Shown: positions 49,131 to 58,571, counted from the first letter of the stretch. The stretch: DNA of 64,000 bases from Methanocella paludicola SANAE (GCF_000011005.1 NC_013665.1:2209501-2273500); one strand, 5' to 3'. Made by a program: numbers and translations. Notes: a model not told the origin generated them from the sequence alone.

Positions 49131-49717
49131 TCGCGCATCTTGAAGGAAGGCTGGAATACAAAGGGCATGAGAGGATAGTAATAGATGTGGGCGGCGTGGG
49201 CTACGACGTGCGGGTGCCCACGCATTTGTACGACCTCATCCCGGCGGAAGGAGAGAGGTGCAAGGTGTTCATCCACACCTATTTCAGGGAGGAGGACGGG
49301 ACTTCCCTGTACGGGTTCACGACCTGGCAGGACCGGGAGTTCTTCAAGCTGCTGATGACCGTGTCGGGCATCGGCCCCAAGGTGGCGCTGGGCATCATGT
49401 CGAGCATCACCGCCTCGGACCTGGCGGAGGCGATCGTCGTCGAGGACGCGAAAGCGCTGACGAGGGTCAACGGCGTAGGGAAGAAGATGGCGCAGCGCCT
49501 TATTCTGGAGCTTAAGGATAAGGTGGCCGAGATGAGTATCGAGAACCGCGCTAAGAAGCCCGGGGCGGACATGACATCGGAGGACGCAACGTCCGCGCTG
49601 GTGGCGCTGGGCTATAGCCGGCAGGCAGCGTCGGCCGCGGTCGCGAGGGCCAGGGATGCGTCGCCGGGCCTGTCGAAAGTCGAAGAGCTGATAAAAACAT
49701 CGCTAAGGTATCTATGA
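49127..49717 (+). CDS. ruvA: RuvA, Holliday junction-binding subunit
   Basis: A 196-residue protein whose tetramers clamp the open junction and load RuvB rings. Domain I is an OB fold ([20 protein letters not shown]), and domain II has the two helix-hairpin-helix motifs [14 protein letters not shown] (about 77-90) and [17 protein letters not shown] (about 112-128). The C-terminal three-helix domain III that binds RuvB ([19 protein letters not shown]) is complete. It overlaps ruvC and ruvB by four bases on each side. Confidence 0.95.
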   Translation: MIAHLEGRLEYKGHERIVIDVGGVGYDVRVPTHLYDLIPAEGERCKVFIHTYFREEDGTSLYGFTTWQDREFFKLLMTVSGIGPKVALGIMSSITASDLAEAIVVEDAKALTRVNGVGKKMAQRLILELKDKVAEMSIENRAKKPGADMTSEDATSALVALGYSRQAASAAVARARDASPGLSKVEELIKTSLRYL

Positions 49718-50748
49718 TAAACGTATCTGAAAACGAAAAAGAAGAAAGGGCAGACAGGATAGTGACGGCGGAGGAGACCGAGGAAGAGCGTGCGGGCTCC
49801 TTCGAGGGACTGCGCCCGAAGTCGCTGGACGAGTTCATCGGGCAGCGGAAGATCAAGGAAAACCTTAAAGTGTTCATCGAGGCCGCCCGGAAGAGGAACG
49901 AGCCTCTGGACCACGTATTGTTATACGGCCCTCCAGGCCTGGGCAAGACGACGCTGGCGCACATCATCGCCCGCGAGATGGGAGCGAACATCCGTATCAC
50001 GTCGGGCCCCGCGATCGAGCGCCCCGGGGACCTGGCCGCCATCCTGACCAACATCAAGGAAGGCGACGTCATCTTTATCGATGAAATTCACCGCCTGAGC
50101 CACGTGGTCGAGGAGGTCATGTACCCGGCCATGGAGGACTACGAGATCGACATCATCATAGGCAAGGGCCCCAGCGCCCGCTCCATAAGGCTGGAGCTGC
50201 CAAAATTTACCCTGGTGGGGGCTACGACCCGGGCGGGCCTGCTGACTTCCCCGCTAAGGGACCGTTTCGGCATGTCCATGCGGTTCGACTTTTATGAGCC
50301 ACGGGACCTGAAGACCATCATCGACCGCTCCGCGAGTATCCTGGGCGTGGAATTGAGTGAGGACGGCTCGATGGAGATCGCGAAGCGCTCCCGCGGGACA
50401 CCGCGTATCGCGAACCGTCTCCTGCGCAGAGTAAGGGACTTTGCTTCTGTCGGTAACAAGAAGGTCATCGACAGGGAGATCGTCAACGACTCGCTGAACC
50501 GCCTTGACGTGGACTACTTAGGGCTGGACGGCATGGACCGGCGCATCCTGAAGAAGATCGTGAAGGACTTCGACGGGGGGCCGGTAGGCGCTGAGACGCT
50601 CGCCGTCACGGTGAGCGAAGAGGTGGAGACCATCGAGGACGTCTACGAGCCCTACCTGATCCAGATCGGGTTCATCAACCGAACTCCCCGGGGCCGCATG
50701 TCGACGAAGGCGGCCGTGGAGCACCTGCAAAGGATGAAAGAAATATGA
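49714..50748 (+). CDS. ruvB: RuvB, branch-migration ATPase
   Basis: A 344-residue AAA+ motor that drives branch migration with RuvA. The conserved start [12 protein letters not shown] is near 33, Walker A GPPGLGKT at 72-79, Walker B DEIH at 123-126, sensor 1 GATTRAG near 176, and the LRDRFG segment holds the arginine finger. The C-terminal winged helix ends TPRGRM. The N-terminus is about 15 residues longer than usual (acidic, [10 protein letters not shown]). A clear terminator follows. Confidence 0.96.
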   Translation: MINVSENEKEERADRIVTAEETEEERAGSFEGLRPKSLDEFIGQRKIKENLKVFIEAARKRNEPLDHVLLYGPPGLGKTTLAHIIAREMGANIRITSGPAIERPGDLAAILTNIKEGDVIFIDEIHRLSHVVEEVMYPAMEDYEIDIIIGKGPSARSIRLELPKFTLVGATTRAGLLTSPLRDRFGMSMRFDFYEPRDLKTIIDRSASILGVELSEDGSMEIAKRSRGTPRIANRLLRRVRDFASVGNKKVIDREIVNDSLNRLDVDYLGLDGMDRRILKKIVKDFDGGPVGAETLAVTVSEEVETIEDVYEPYLIQIGFINRTPRGRMSTKAAVEHLQRMKEI

Positions 50749-50750
50749 GA

Positions 50751-50783
50751 ATGCCAGTGGCTCGCTGGCATACTCCTCTTTTT
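50751..50783 (+). terminator. terminator after ruvB
   Basis: ATGCCAG (50751-50757) and CTGGCAT (50765-50771) form a perfect stem with loop TGGCTCG, followed by CTCCTCTTTTT to 50783. It may also serve the convergent gene. Confidence 0.65.
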
Positions 50784-51288
50784 AGCTGTTCACGTACAGG
50801 TTATTGTCGATGAAGAACACGTCCTTGCTGGTCCCATCGACGAACAGTAAGTGAACACGGTTATTGTTGAACGTGATCTTGCTGACCTTGGGCAATTCAG
50901 GGTCCATGTTCACGGTATACTCGACATCATTGAACGACCGGTTGCTGAAGATGAACTCCCGGAGGTCCGTGTTCTCGGAGGTCAGCTTCGTGATCTGGGT
51001 ATTCAGGGCCGACTCATTCTGGGCAAAAGCAGACTTTAGCTGGTCATTCTGACGGTAAAGGTTGTTGTTCTCCACGGCCAGTGCGGCGATCGCGATGAAG
51101 CACACGATGCACACGGCCACCAGGATGACGATGAACTTGGAGACCATGTCGTTGAACTTGCGGATCTTTTCCTCTCTCTGACGGTCCTGGTTATCCTTTA
51201 GCTTACGCAGCCACTCGTTCATTTCGAGTTCGCCGGAGGACGCCGGCTTGCCGGCATCGGCGACCGCCGGAAGGTTATCGTTAGCCAT
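50782..51288 (-). CDS. membrane-anchored coiled-coil protein, unknown function
   Basis: A 168-residue protein: a charged cytosolic helix (WLRKLKDNQDRQREEKIRKF), one membrane span near 50-70 (FIVILVAVCIVCFIAIAALAV), a coiled coil (NNNLYRQNDQLKSAFAQNESAL, about 73-110) and a small beta-rich end domain (KITFNNNRVHLLFVDGTSK). It probably has one end outside the cell. I do not recognise a family. It is convergent with ruvB, and its stop lies in the ruvB terminator T-run. Confidence 0.72.
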   Translation of the reverse strand: MANDNLPAVADAGKPASSGELEMNEWLRKLKDNQDRQREEKIRKFNDMVSKFIVILVAVCIVCFIAIAALAVENNNLYRQNDQLKSAFAQNESALNTQITKLTSENTDLREFIFSNRSFNDVEYTVNMDPELPKVSKITFNNNRVHLLFVDGTSKDVFFIDNNLYVNS

Positions 51289-51489
51289 AGTTGAGCCACC
51301 AGATATGTAGTGTACGCTGATTGCGTATATATTTTCTTTAAAACAGGTATGGCGCTTATCCTAAATTAGTATATATCCACTTCATGTTAAAAAAGCTTTC
51401 CGCTATATGCCGATTCCGAAATGATTATCACCCATCGTAACGTATGATAAATAGTACCCGCAAGGTACGAAAATAAAGGGGTAACACAC

Positions 51490-52638
51490 ATGTACGTTTC
51501 AGAAATTACTACGGACAACTTCGAACGTGTAGACATAAAGGCGAAGCTTCAGGAAGTCCTGCCTTTATTCAAGAACACCAACAACCCCGCTGTGCTCGTA
51601 TTCGACGGAAAGGAATACGCCGGCATGGTGACCGAGAAGTCCATCGTAAGGTCCATCCACGACTTAAAGACCGGCATCAGCGGGCTCGTGAGAAAGACGC
51701 CGAAGATTACCCCGCATACGACTATTTGTGAGGCCGCGCGGCTCATGGTGGAGAACCAGCTAAAGCAGCTGCCGGTATTCGATAAGAAGGTCATAGGTGT
51801 CGTCACTAACGAGAACCTCCTGAGGGAGTCCTCGAAGATCGAGTTCGGCCTGAAGCCGGTCTCGGGCATCATGAGCGAGGACGTCGTCTCCGTGGAAGCG
51901 AGCGACCACGTGGGAAAGCTCGTTAATATCTTCCGGGAAGAGGGCATCTCCCGTCTACCCGTCCTGTCGAAGGGCCGCCTGGTCGGCATCGTGACCATGC
52001 ACGACCTGCTCGAGCTCATCATGCCGAAGAAGATCGGCGCGGGCAAGGACAGCGTCGGCGCGGACAACTCCCCGATGCGGAACATCAAGGTAAAGGACAT
52101 CATGACAGAGAGCGTCGTGACCGTCAGGCCGGATTCCACCATAAAGGAATCCATTGAACTCATGCTGGACCGGGATATTCAGGGCCTGGTCGTTGTCGAG
52201 GGCAAGGCCGTAAAGGGCGTATTGACGCGCACGGACGTGCTCCTCGCACTGGCCGCCATGGAAAAGAAGCAGGTCAGCAACCCTAACTTCACGCTGCAGC
52301 TCACGAACGGCAGCCTCGTGGACTTCGACCAGGAATACGTGGCGACGTCCATCAAGGGCTTCATCAAAAAATCCGAGAAATTCCTCGGCAGGGGTACCCT
52401 GAACGTGTACTTCAAACAGCACAAGGAGACCTTCCGGGGCATTCCGCTGGTGCTTTGCAGAGTGCGCCTCAAGACGGACAGGCACTACTACAACGCCCGC
52501 GGCGAGGGCTGGGGCGCGGACGGCGCGTTCCACCTGGCCATGTCGACCCTGGAGCGCCAGGTGCTCAACGACAAGGAGATGCACGAGGACCGCCGCTACC
52601 CGGACGTGGCTTTCGCCGAGAAGCTAGATATACTCTGA
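51490..52638 (+). CDS. four-CBS-domain protein with HPF-like C-terminal domain
   Basis: A 382-residue protein. Four CBS motifs fill about 1-258 (for example VSGIMSEDVVSVEASDHVGKLV and VKDIMTESVVTVRPDSTIKE), which usually bind adenine nucleotides. The last 115 residues (FTLQLTNGSLVDFDQEYVATS to HLAMSTLERQV) resemble the S30AE fold of ribosome hibernation factors: a beta-rich part followed by ARGEGWGADGAFHLAM-like helix. A nucleotide-controlled ribosome-silencing factor is a reasonable inference. ATG 51490 has AAAGGGGTAAC upstream. The small nuclease gene follows 17 bases after the stop. Confidence 0.82.
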   Translation: MYVSEITTDNFERVDIKAKLQEVLPLFKNTNNPAVLVFDGKEYAGMVTEKSIVRSIHDLKTGISGLVRKTPKITPHTTICEAARLMVENQLKQLPVFDKKVIGVVTNENLLRESSKIEFGLKPVSGIMSEDVVSVEASDHVGKLVNIFREEGISRLPVLSKGRLVGIVTMHDLLELIMPKKIGAGKDSVGADNSPMRNIKVKDIMTESVVTVRPDSTIKESIELMLDRDIQGLVVVEGKAVKGVLTRTDVLLALAAMEKKQVSNPNFTLQLTNGSLVDFDQEYVATSIKGFIKKSEKFLGRGTLNVYFKQHKETFRGIPLVLCRVRLKTDRHYYNARGEGWGADGAFHLAMSTLERQVLNDKEMHEDRRYPDVAFAEKLDIL

Positions 52639-52655
52639 GCGCGACCCTACGGCCG

Positions 52656-53072
52656 ATGGTACGCAAGACCGACGACCTGGACGAGCTGACCTGGCAGGAG
52701 TTCGAGGAGTACATACGAGACCTGCTGGAGCACCACGACTTCGAGGTGCAGTTCCGTAAGGTCTTCAAGACTCCCGAGAGAGGCTACCAGATCGACGCCG
52801 TAGCGTTGCGTAAAGACCTGTGCCTGTGCATCGACGGCAAGAAATACGGCCGGAGCAGGCCCAGGTCCTCTTCTTTAAAGGAGCAGGCGAAGCTTCACTA
52901 TGAGCGTACCTGCGCGTACGAGGAAAAGATCGGCGTCCGGTCCGTCCCGCTCATCGTCTCGTGGCTTGACGATAACCTGATGGTCGAGAACGGGTGTATC
53001 TTCGTCTCCATAGACCGGCTCAACGATTTTTTACTGAACGTGGATGCCATACTGGATGAATTAGGGTATTAA
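52656..53072 (+). CDS. restriction endonuclease-like (PD-(D/E)XK) protein
   Basis: A 138-residue protein matching the core of Mrr/archaeal-resolvase-type nucleases: LTWQEFEEYIRDLLEHHDFEV (first helix with Glu), GYQIDAVALRKDLCLCIDGKKY with Asp and the D-x-K pair (about 45-66). It stands alone without a DNA-binding domain, so it may act in repair or RNA/DNA processing. ATG 52656 is used; the longer open frame overlaps the CBS gene. It is probably co-transcribed with the CBS gene. Confidence 0.75.
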   Translation: MVRKTDDLDELTWQEFEEYIRDLLEHHDFEVQFRKVFKTPERGYQIDAVALRKDLCLCIDGKKYGRSRPRSSSLKEQAKLHYERTCAYEEKIGVRSVPLIVSWLDDNLMVENGCIFVSIDRLNDFLLNVDAILDELGY

Positions 53073-53130
53073 AATTATTTTTATTCTAGATACAATTGTA
53101 TTAATTGTCATATGCTAAACAGCCTGATTT

Positions 53131-53455
53131 TTTAAGGCACTAAGCTTACAGTGGCACTATTTTCACCACAATGGCACGAAGCGCACCGAGTTTCACAAAG
53201 CTTTCTTTTAAATGTGAGTCGCCAAGGCCACAGAGCAGGCTTTTTGTGTAAAGAGGCACAAAGGGGACAATGACACGATGGCAAAAAGTGTTCGCATGTT
53301 CATTCCATTGTGCCATTGTATCCTTTGTGCCCTGACGCCAATGAACCGTTCTTTGTGACCTCTGTCCCTTACATTTTAAAAAAAGTCTTAGTGAGCCTTC
53401 GTGAACTCCGTGCCATTGTGGTGAGAATAGTGCCTCCGTCAGCTTGGTGCCTTAA
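53131..53455. repeat. 325-bp near-palindromic repeat, copy C (inverted relative to A and B)
   Basis: It begins TTTAAGGCACTAAGC and ends GCTTGGTGCCTTAA. Read as the reverse complement it matches copy A almost throughout, including GGCACAAAGGGGACAATG and CATTCCATTGTGCCATTG in place, so the element has a fixed internal polarity and is present in both orientations. It lies in the 451-base spacer between the convergent nuclease and lipoprotein genes; nothing coding is seen there. Confidence 0.9.
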
Positions 53456-53523
53456 GGGCAAAATAAACGAAAATGCTACACAACTGTAAATTTAAAATAT
53501 GGAGAATAGGATAATAATTGTCT

Positions 53524-53964
53524 TCAGTAGTTGCCGAAGATCTTCCAGCCGTTCGTCGTGTTGACCAGCACCATGCGAAGCTGGCCCGTCTCATTGTGGC
53601 CCATGTAGGCGATAGTGGCGTTCGTGCTCACGATGCGGGCCTCGGTGAAGTTACCCTCGAACTGGCTGCTGTCTACAGGATCGATATCGGTAACGTTGAA
53701 CGAATAGATCTTGATATACGAGCCGTTCTCGCCCCACTTTGACTTATGCTCGTCTATCCAGATGTTCTTCGACATATTCTGGTTGGCGTGGAAAGAGAGC
53801 TCGTAGGCGTGCTCGTAATTGCCTTCGCTGATGTCCGTCCAGAACTGGGTCACGACCTCTCCGGGCGTCATTTCCTCTACGGGCTTCTGGGTGGCGCAGC
53901 CGCTAAGAAGCATCACCAGGACGATCGCGATGACGGGAAAGACGACCTTTAGCTTGTTGACCAT
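53524..53964 (-). CDS. lipoprotein with DUF4878-like domain
   Basis: A 146-residue lipoprotein: signal peptide (VVFPVIAIVLVMLL) with lipobox LSGC at about 20-23, then a short linker (TPGEVVTQFWTDISEGNYEHAYELS), the start of an NTF2-like fold seen in DUF4878/DUF4864 proteins. The end is GWKIFGNY. The role is unknown, presumably in envelope maintenance. Confidence 0.8.
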   Translation of the reverse strand: MVNKLKVVFPVIAIVLVMLLSGCATQKPVEEMTPGEVVTQFWTDISEGNYEHAYELSFHANQNMSKNIWIDEHKSKWGENGSYIKIYSFNVTDIDPVDSSQFEGNFTEARIVSTNATIAYMGHNETGQLRMVLVNTTNGWKIFGNY

Positions 53965-54053
53965 TTTATAGCTCCTGTATAGACCTCTTATATTATTTCG
54001 TTATTGTTAATATAGGTTTTTGTTTAGTTGCGAACGCTTGAATAATAGGCCAA

Positions 54054-54080
54054 ATAAAAATGGGCGGGCCCATTAGGCCC
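54054..54080 (-). terminator. terminator after the thermosome gene
   Basis: On the minus strand GGGCC (54080-54076) and GGCCC (54070-54066) pair around a 5-base loop, followed by GCCCATTTTTATTT. Confidence 0.5.
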
Positions 54081-54093
54081 GGTGATTTTGTCT

Positions 54094-55731
54094 TTACATC
54101 CCGTATCCGCCGGGCGCGCCGCCCTGCGCGGGAGGCCTGACCTGGGTGGCCGCGAGCACGTCGTCGATCCTCATGATCATCTGGACGGCCTCGACGGCGC
54201 TCTGGATGGCCTGGGTCTTGATGCGAAGGGGCTCTACGACGCCAGCCTTGACCATGTCCACGGACTTGCCCGTGTAGACGTTCAGGCCGAAATTCTTTCC
54301 GCCCTTGTCGCCGTGCTTCTTCTTGAGCTCGATCATGGCGTCGATGGAGTTCAGGCCCGCGTTCATGGCCAGCGCCTTCGGTATGATCTCGAGCGCCTCG
54401 GCGAACGCATTGATGGAGAGCTGCTCCTTGCCCTTGACGGTGGCCGCATACTGCTTCAGCCTCAGGCTGAGCTCCGTCTCGACGGCCGCGCCTCCGGGGA
54501 CGACTTTGCCGTCCTTGATGGAGTTCTGCACTGCGTGGAGCGCGTCATCGATGCCGCGCTCGTACTCGTCGAGGATGTGGGTGGTCGGGGCCCTTAAGAT
54601 TACTGAAACGACCCGCTTGTCCTTGCATTTAGTGAGCGATAGCATCTTATCGTCGCCGACCTGGATCTCTTCGATGTGGCCCACGGTGCCGATGTCCTCG
54701 GGGGAGATATCGTCGATGTTCATGACGATCTCGCCGCCGCTCGCCTTGGCCACGCGGTCCACGTCGGACCTCTTGAGCCTGCGGACGCCCATGATGCCGT
54801 ACTTCGCCATGTAGTGCTGTGCGAGGTCGTTGATGGCCTGGGTAGTGAACACGGCGGTCACGCCGAGCTTCGCGATCTTCTCCACCTGCTCCCTGACCTG
54901 GCGGTCCTCCTCGTCGCGGAACGCCTGGAAGCCGACGTTCGACTTCACCTTGTATTCGGCGTCGAACTTCGTGTCCTTCTGGTCGAAGCCGTACTCCATG
55001 GCCAGCACCTTCGCGTTGTCCAGCTTTTTGGGCATGCGGAAGTTGACGACGCCCTTGTCGATGAGGACGCCCTCGATGATCCTGGACTCGGTCACGTCGC
55101 TGCCGGTCTTCTTCTCGAGCACGAGGTTCTTCTTCTCCACCTCGTAATTGCCCAGGGAGTCCTTCTCCAGCATGTATCCGGACGCTTTCACGACCAGGTC
55201 CGATAAGAATTCCTTTGCATTCTCGCAGTCCTTGCCGGTGATGGACGTATCGGCGATCTTGAGGAGCGTCGCCCTGTCCTTTTCCGTAACTTTGATCGCC
55301 ATGCCGTCGACGAGCTCCAGCGCCTTCCGGGCGGCCATGCCGTATCCCTTGACGATGACGGCCGGGTGGACGTTCCTCTCCAGCAATACGCCGGCCTGCT
55401 TCAGTAGCTCGCCCGCGAGCACGACGGCCGTGGTGGTGCCGTCCCCGACCTGGGCGTCCTGGGTCTTGGCGACCTCGACGATCATCTTCGCGGCCGGGTG
55501 CTCGATATCCATCTTCCGTAAAATGGTCACGCCGTCATTGGTAACAACGATATCGCCGGTCGAATCGACAAGCATCTTGTCCATGCCTTTCGGTCCGAGC
55601 GTCGAGACGACGGCTCCCGCCACCGCCATCGCCGCCATGATGTTGTAGTACTGGGCGTCGCGGCCGTTGGTGGACTGGCTGCCGTCCTTCATAATATAGA
55701 CTGGTCCTGTCTGTGCAGCTTGTTGTGCCAT
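54094..55731 (-). CDS. ths: thermosome subunit (group II chaperonin)
   Basis: A 545-residue group II chaperonin that folds proteins in an ATP-driven double ring. It has LGPKGMDKMLVDSTGDIVVTNDG (about 45-67), GDGTTTAVVLAGELL (ATP site, about 97-111), the apical helical protrusion region near 240-280 and PGGAAVETELSLRL near 405. The C-terminal tail ends GGAPGGYGM, the usual flexible Gly-rich tail. The ribosome binding site is AGGAGGATC. Confidence 0.97.
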   Translation of the reverse strand: MAQQAAQTGPVYIMKDGSQSTNGRDAQYYNIMAAMAVAGAVVSTLGPKGMDKMLVDSTGDIVVTNDGVTILRKMDIEHPAAKMIVEVAKTQDAQVGDGTTTAVVLAGELLKQAGVLLERNVHPAVIVKGYGMAARKALELVDGMAIKVTEKDRATLLKIADTSITGKDCENAKEFLSDLVVKASGYMLEKDSLGNYEVEKKNLVLEKKTGSDVTESRIIEGVLIDKGVVNFRMPKKLDNAKVLAMEYGFDQKDTKFDAEYKVKSNVGFQAFRDEEDRQVREQVEKIAKLGVTAVFTTQAINDLAQHYMAKYGIMGVRRLKRSDVDRVAKASGGEIVMNIDDISPEDIGTVGHIEEIQVGDDKMLSLTKCKDKRVVSVILRAPTTHILDEYERGIDDALHAVQNSIKDGKVVPGGAAVETELSLRLKQYAATVKGKEQLSINAFAEALEIIPKALAMNAGLNSIDAMIELKKKHGDKGGKNFGLNVYTGKSVDMVKAGVVEPLRIKTQAIQSAVEAVQMIMRIDDVLAATQVRPPAQGGAPGGYGM

Positions 55732-55782
55732 TTTTGATCCTCCTGTAAACGTGAAATTCTGATGTTATGTGTTTGTAGTTCA

Positions 55783-55790
55783 ATATAAAA
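55783..55790 (-). promoter_or_regulatory. TATA box of the thermosome gene
   Basis: On the minus strand, GAAAAGTTTTATATTG carries a TATA-like core, with an expected start near 55761 and a 30-base leader. The promoter of the divergent dehydratase gene lies in the same 166-base spacer. Confidence 0.55.
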
Positions 55791-55897
55791 CTTTTCGTAT
55801 ATTCGGTATGCGGCAAATGTCCATGCTCATAATAAGAACAAAAGATTTATAATCGCCCCCACTTTCTAGGAATAACCATAACATACGTCTGATCGCT

Positions 55898-57115
55898 ATG
55901 CACCTGACGAAAGAGGAAGAGGCCGTCTTTAACGGCGGGCGGGGCCCGACCCTGCAGAAGATGATGGAGATACTGGTGGCGCTCGGCGACATCTACGGTG
56001 CCGATAAGCTCATACCGGTGAAGAGCGCCCAGATCGCGGGCGTCTCCTACAAGACTATCGGCGATGCAGGCCTCGAGTGGATAAGCGACCTTCAAGGAAA
56101 GGCCGTTATACCGGCCATTCTGAACCCCATGGGCATGGACCGCGATGCATGGCAGGGGATGCACATCGATAAGCAGTTCGCCGATAAGCAGGAGCAGATT
56201 ATCAAGGCGTATGAGAGGCTTGGCATTAGGGCCGAGTGTACGTGTACGCCTTATTACCTGGAGCGCCCGAAGTTCGGGGACCATCTGGCCTGGTCGGAGT
56301 CGTCGGCCGTTTGTTACGCTAACTCGGTCCTCGGTGCCCGGACCAATCGCGAGGGAGGGCCTTCAGCGCTGGCCGCTGCCCTGGTCGGCAAGACGGCGAA
56401 CTATGGCCTGCATATTCGCGAGAACCGCTATCCTACGGTCACAATAAAAGTAAAAGAGCCCTTGAGGGGCGCCGAGTACGGCGCCCTGGGCTACGTCGTC
56501 GGCCCGAAAGTGGGCGACGGCATACCTATCTTTTCATTAAAGAGCACGCCCACTGAGGACGAGCTCAAGCACCTGGGGGCCGCGCTGGCATCGTCCGGCG
56601 CCGTGGCGCTGTTCCACGTGCTGAACGTGACGCCGGAGCAGTACATCCTGCCGCACGACCGCATCGACGTAGATAAGAAAGACCTCGAAGAAGGCTGGCA
56701 GGTGCCGACGCGCTATTTCCTGCCGAAGAACCGCATCGACGTGGACGTAAGCGCCGTGAAGGCGCTGATGGCGAAGCACGAGGAGCCGGACCTGATAGCG
56801 CTCGGCTGCCCGCATGCCTCCGTTGAAGAGCTGCAGGAAATACTAAAGGCGCTAAAAGGCCGCAACGTCAAAAAGGAAGTATGGGTGTGCACGGGCCGCT
56901 CGCTCGGCGAGAAAAACCGGGCGCTCATCGACGGATTACAGCGCCACGGCATCAAGGTCCTGTACGATACGTGCATGGTCGTTTCGCCCGCCGCCAACCA
57001 TTTCAAAAAAATGATGGTCAACTCAGGGAAGGCGCTGAAGTACACTCCGTCCATGTGCGGCGTGGACGCCGTCATAGCGACGACCGCGGAATGCATCGAG
57101 GAGGCATGCCGGTGA
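55898..57115 (+). CDS. phosphomevalonate dehydratase large subunit (aconitase X catalytic domain)
   Basis: A 405-residue DUF521/AcnX protein. With the small subunit it dehydrates mevalonate 5-phosphate to trans-anhydromevalonate 5-phosphate in the archaeal mevalonate pathway for isoprenoid lipids. Family segments are LTKEEEAVFNGGRGPTLQKMMEIL at the start, CTCTPYYLERPKFGDHLAWSESSAV near 110-135 (cluster cysteine area), and GARTNREGGPSALAAAL. The C-terminal part (TCMVVSPAANHFKKMMVNSGKA) completes the fold. It overlaps the small-subunit gene. Confidence 0.93.
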   Translation: MHLTKEEEAVFNGGRGPTLQKMMEILVALGDIYGADKLIPVKSAQIAGVSYKTIGDAGLEWISDLQGKAVIPAILNPMGMDRDAWQGMHIDKQFADKQEQIIKAYERLGIRAECTCTPYYLERPKFGDHLAWSESSAVCYANSVLGARTNREGGPSALAAALVGKTANYGLHIRENRYPTVTIKVKEPLRGAEYGALGYVVGPKVGDGIPIFSLKSTPTEDELKHLGAALASSGAVALFHVLNVTPEQYILPHDRIDVDKKDLEEGWQVPTRYFLPKNRIDVDVSAVKALMAKHEEPDLIALGCPHASVEELQEILKALKGRNVKKEVWVCTGRSLGEKNRALIDGLQRHGIKVLYDTCMVVSPAANHFKKMMVNSGKALKYTPSMCGVDAVIATTAECIEEACR

Positions 57116-57513
57116 TCCTCAAAGGGCGAACAGTATCGAGGGGAAAAGCGGCCGGACCGGCGCTCGTCTCGAAGGACGCCATCTCATTTTTAGGCGGCGT
57201 CGACCCGAAGACCGGGAACGTCATCGAGAAGGGCCATGCGCTCTACGGCAGGAACGTGAAGGGCACGGTACTCGTATTCCCGGGCGGCAAGGGCTCGACG
57301 GTCGGCTCCTACGTCATTTACCAGTTAAAGAAGAACGGCGTCGCCCCCGCAGCGATCATAAACATACGCTCGGAGCCGATCGTGGCCGTGGGAGCCATCA
57401 TATCGGACATACCCATGGTCGACGCGCTGGATAAAGATCCTGTAGAAATCATCAGGGATGGAATGACGGTCACGGTCGACGGCACAACGGGAACGGTAGA
57501 GCTGCCATGCTAG
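57112..57513 (+). CDS. phosphomevalonate dehydratase small subunit (aconitase X swivel domain)
   Basis: A 133-residue DUF126 swivel subunit: ILKGRTVSRGKAAGPALVSKDAISFLGGVDP at the start and FPGGKGSTVGSYVIYQL in the middle (about 62-80). GTG 57112 overlaps the large-subunit stop and is seven bases from GAGGAGG; ATG 57106 is closer to that site than usual. It forms one operon with the large subunit and the protease gene that starts inside its last codons. Confidence 0.92.
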   Translation: MILKGRTVSRGKAAGPALVSKDAISFLGGVDPKTGNVIEKGHALYGRNVKGTVLVFPGGKGSTVGSYVIYQLKKNGVAPAAIINIRSEPIVAVGAIISDIPMVDALDKDPVEIIRDGMTVTVDGTTGTVELPC

Positions 57514-58571
57514 AGCCCGCCGACCTGGAAGCGATATCGAAAGTTTTCCTATACTATGAAGCCCGGGAGGAGGGCGGCATCGACATCCTGTATGGTGAGC
57601 CGCTCGCCGACCCCAACACGATATACGCCACCCTGTACCAGCATTTCTCGAAGAGAAAAAAAGAGGCGGTACTGGAGCGGAGGCTAGGCGAGACTGTCCT
57701 CGTCGTAAAAAACTCTAAGGCGGAGAACATATGGGTCAACGTGGCCCTGGCCCTGGCGACGGTGGCGACGACGACGTTCACCGGCGCTATACTATACGGA
57801 GTGGACGTTTTCAGCGACCCGCTGTCGATATATAAAGGCCTGCCCTTCGCGATCGCCATCATGGCGGTACTCGGCTCTCACGAGCTGGGCCATTATTTCA
57901 TCTCCAAGAAGAACGGCATCGACGCCACGCTGCCGTATTTTATCCCCTTCCCGATACCGCCCATCGGCACGATGGGCGCCATCATCCGGCAAAAGGGGCC
58001 CGTGCCGAGCCGGAAGGCGCTGTTCGACGTGGGCATTTCCGGCCCCCTCGTAGGGCTCGTAGTGGCCATAATTATAACCATCATCGGCCTGATGCTTCCC
58101 GCTCCGACGATCACGGCGGAGCCTGGCGACGCCTCGTATTTCCAGCTCCAGACGCCGATCCTGTTCGACCTGCTGGCCGGGCTGGTCCGCCCCGGAGTAA
58201 CGCTCGAGAGCATCAACCCCATCGCTTTCGCCGGATGGGTGGGCATGCTGGTGACCATGCTGAACATGATACCCGTCGGCCAGCTCGACGGTGGCCACGT
58301 GGCCCGGGCCATCCTGGGCCCCTGGTCCGACCGGCTTTCGAGGATAATCCCGCTGGCCATCGTCGCTTTCGGCTTATATACTACGTTCATCATGGGCGCG
58401 CAGGGGCAGATGTGGATATTCTGGGGCCTGCTGACCTGGCTGATGAGCGGCAGCGAGCACCCGAAGCCGCTGGAGGATACCACGAGAATCGGCCTGCCCA
58501 GGGCGGTGCTCGGCGTCATCGGGTTCGCTCTCACCGTATTATGCTTCACGCCTTTTCCGATCAGCATGTAG
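57507..58571 (+). CDS. site-2-protease-like intramembrane metallopeptidase (M50)
   Basis: A 354-residue membrane protease. The zinc motif HELGH is near residue 126 and the second metal region is NMIPVGQLDGGHVARAILG near 250-268. About seven hydrophobic helices are present; the N-terminal 70 residues are soluble. Members cut membrane-tethered regulators; the substrate here is unknown. It starts within the end of the dehydratase small subunit (seven-base overlap), suggesting co-regulation with lipid precursor synthesis. Confidence 0.9.
   Translation: MLEPADLEAISKVFLYYEAREEGGIDILYGEPLADPNTIYATLYQHFSKRKKEAVLERRLGETVLVVKNSKAENIWVNVALALATVATTTFTGAILYGVDVFSDPLSIYKGLPFAIAIMAVLGSHELGHYFISKKNGIDATLPYFIPFPIPPIGTMGAIIRQKGPVPSRKALFDVGISGPLVGLVVAIIITIIGLMLPAPTITAEPGDASYFQLQTPILFDLLAGLVRPGVTLESINPIAFAGWVGMLVTMLNMIPVGQLDGGHVARAILGPWSDRLSRIIPLAIVAFGLYTTFIMGAQGQMWIFWGLLTWLMSGSEHPKPLEDTTRIGLPRAVLGVIGFALTVLCFTPFPISM

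Noticed and set aside
52455-52655. Longer small-nuclease frame starting at 52455
   Set aside because: It overlaps the CBS gene in another frame, with Arg/Gly-rich shadow composition.
56881-57105. Extended frame before the dehydratase small subunit
   Set aside because: It is the alternate frame of the large subunit; DUF126 similarity begins at the GTG at 57112.
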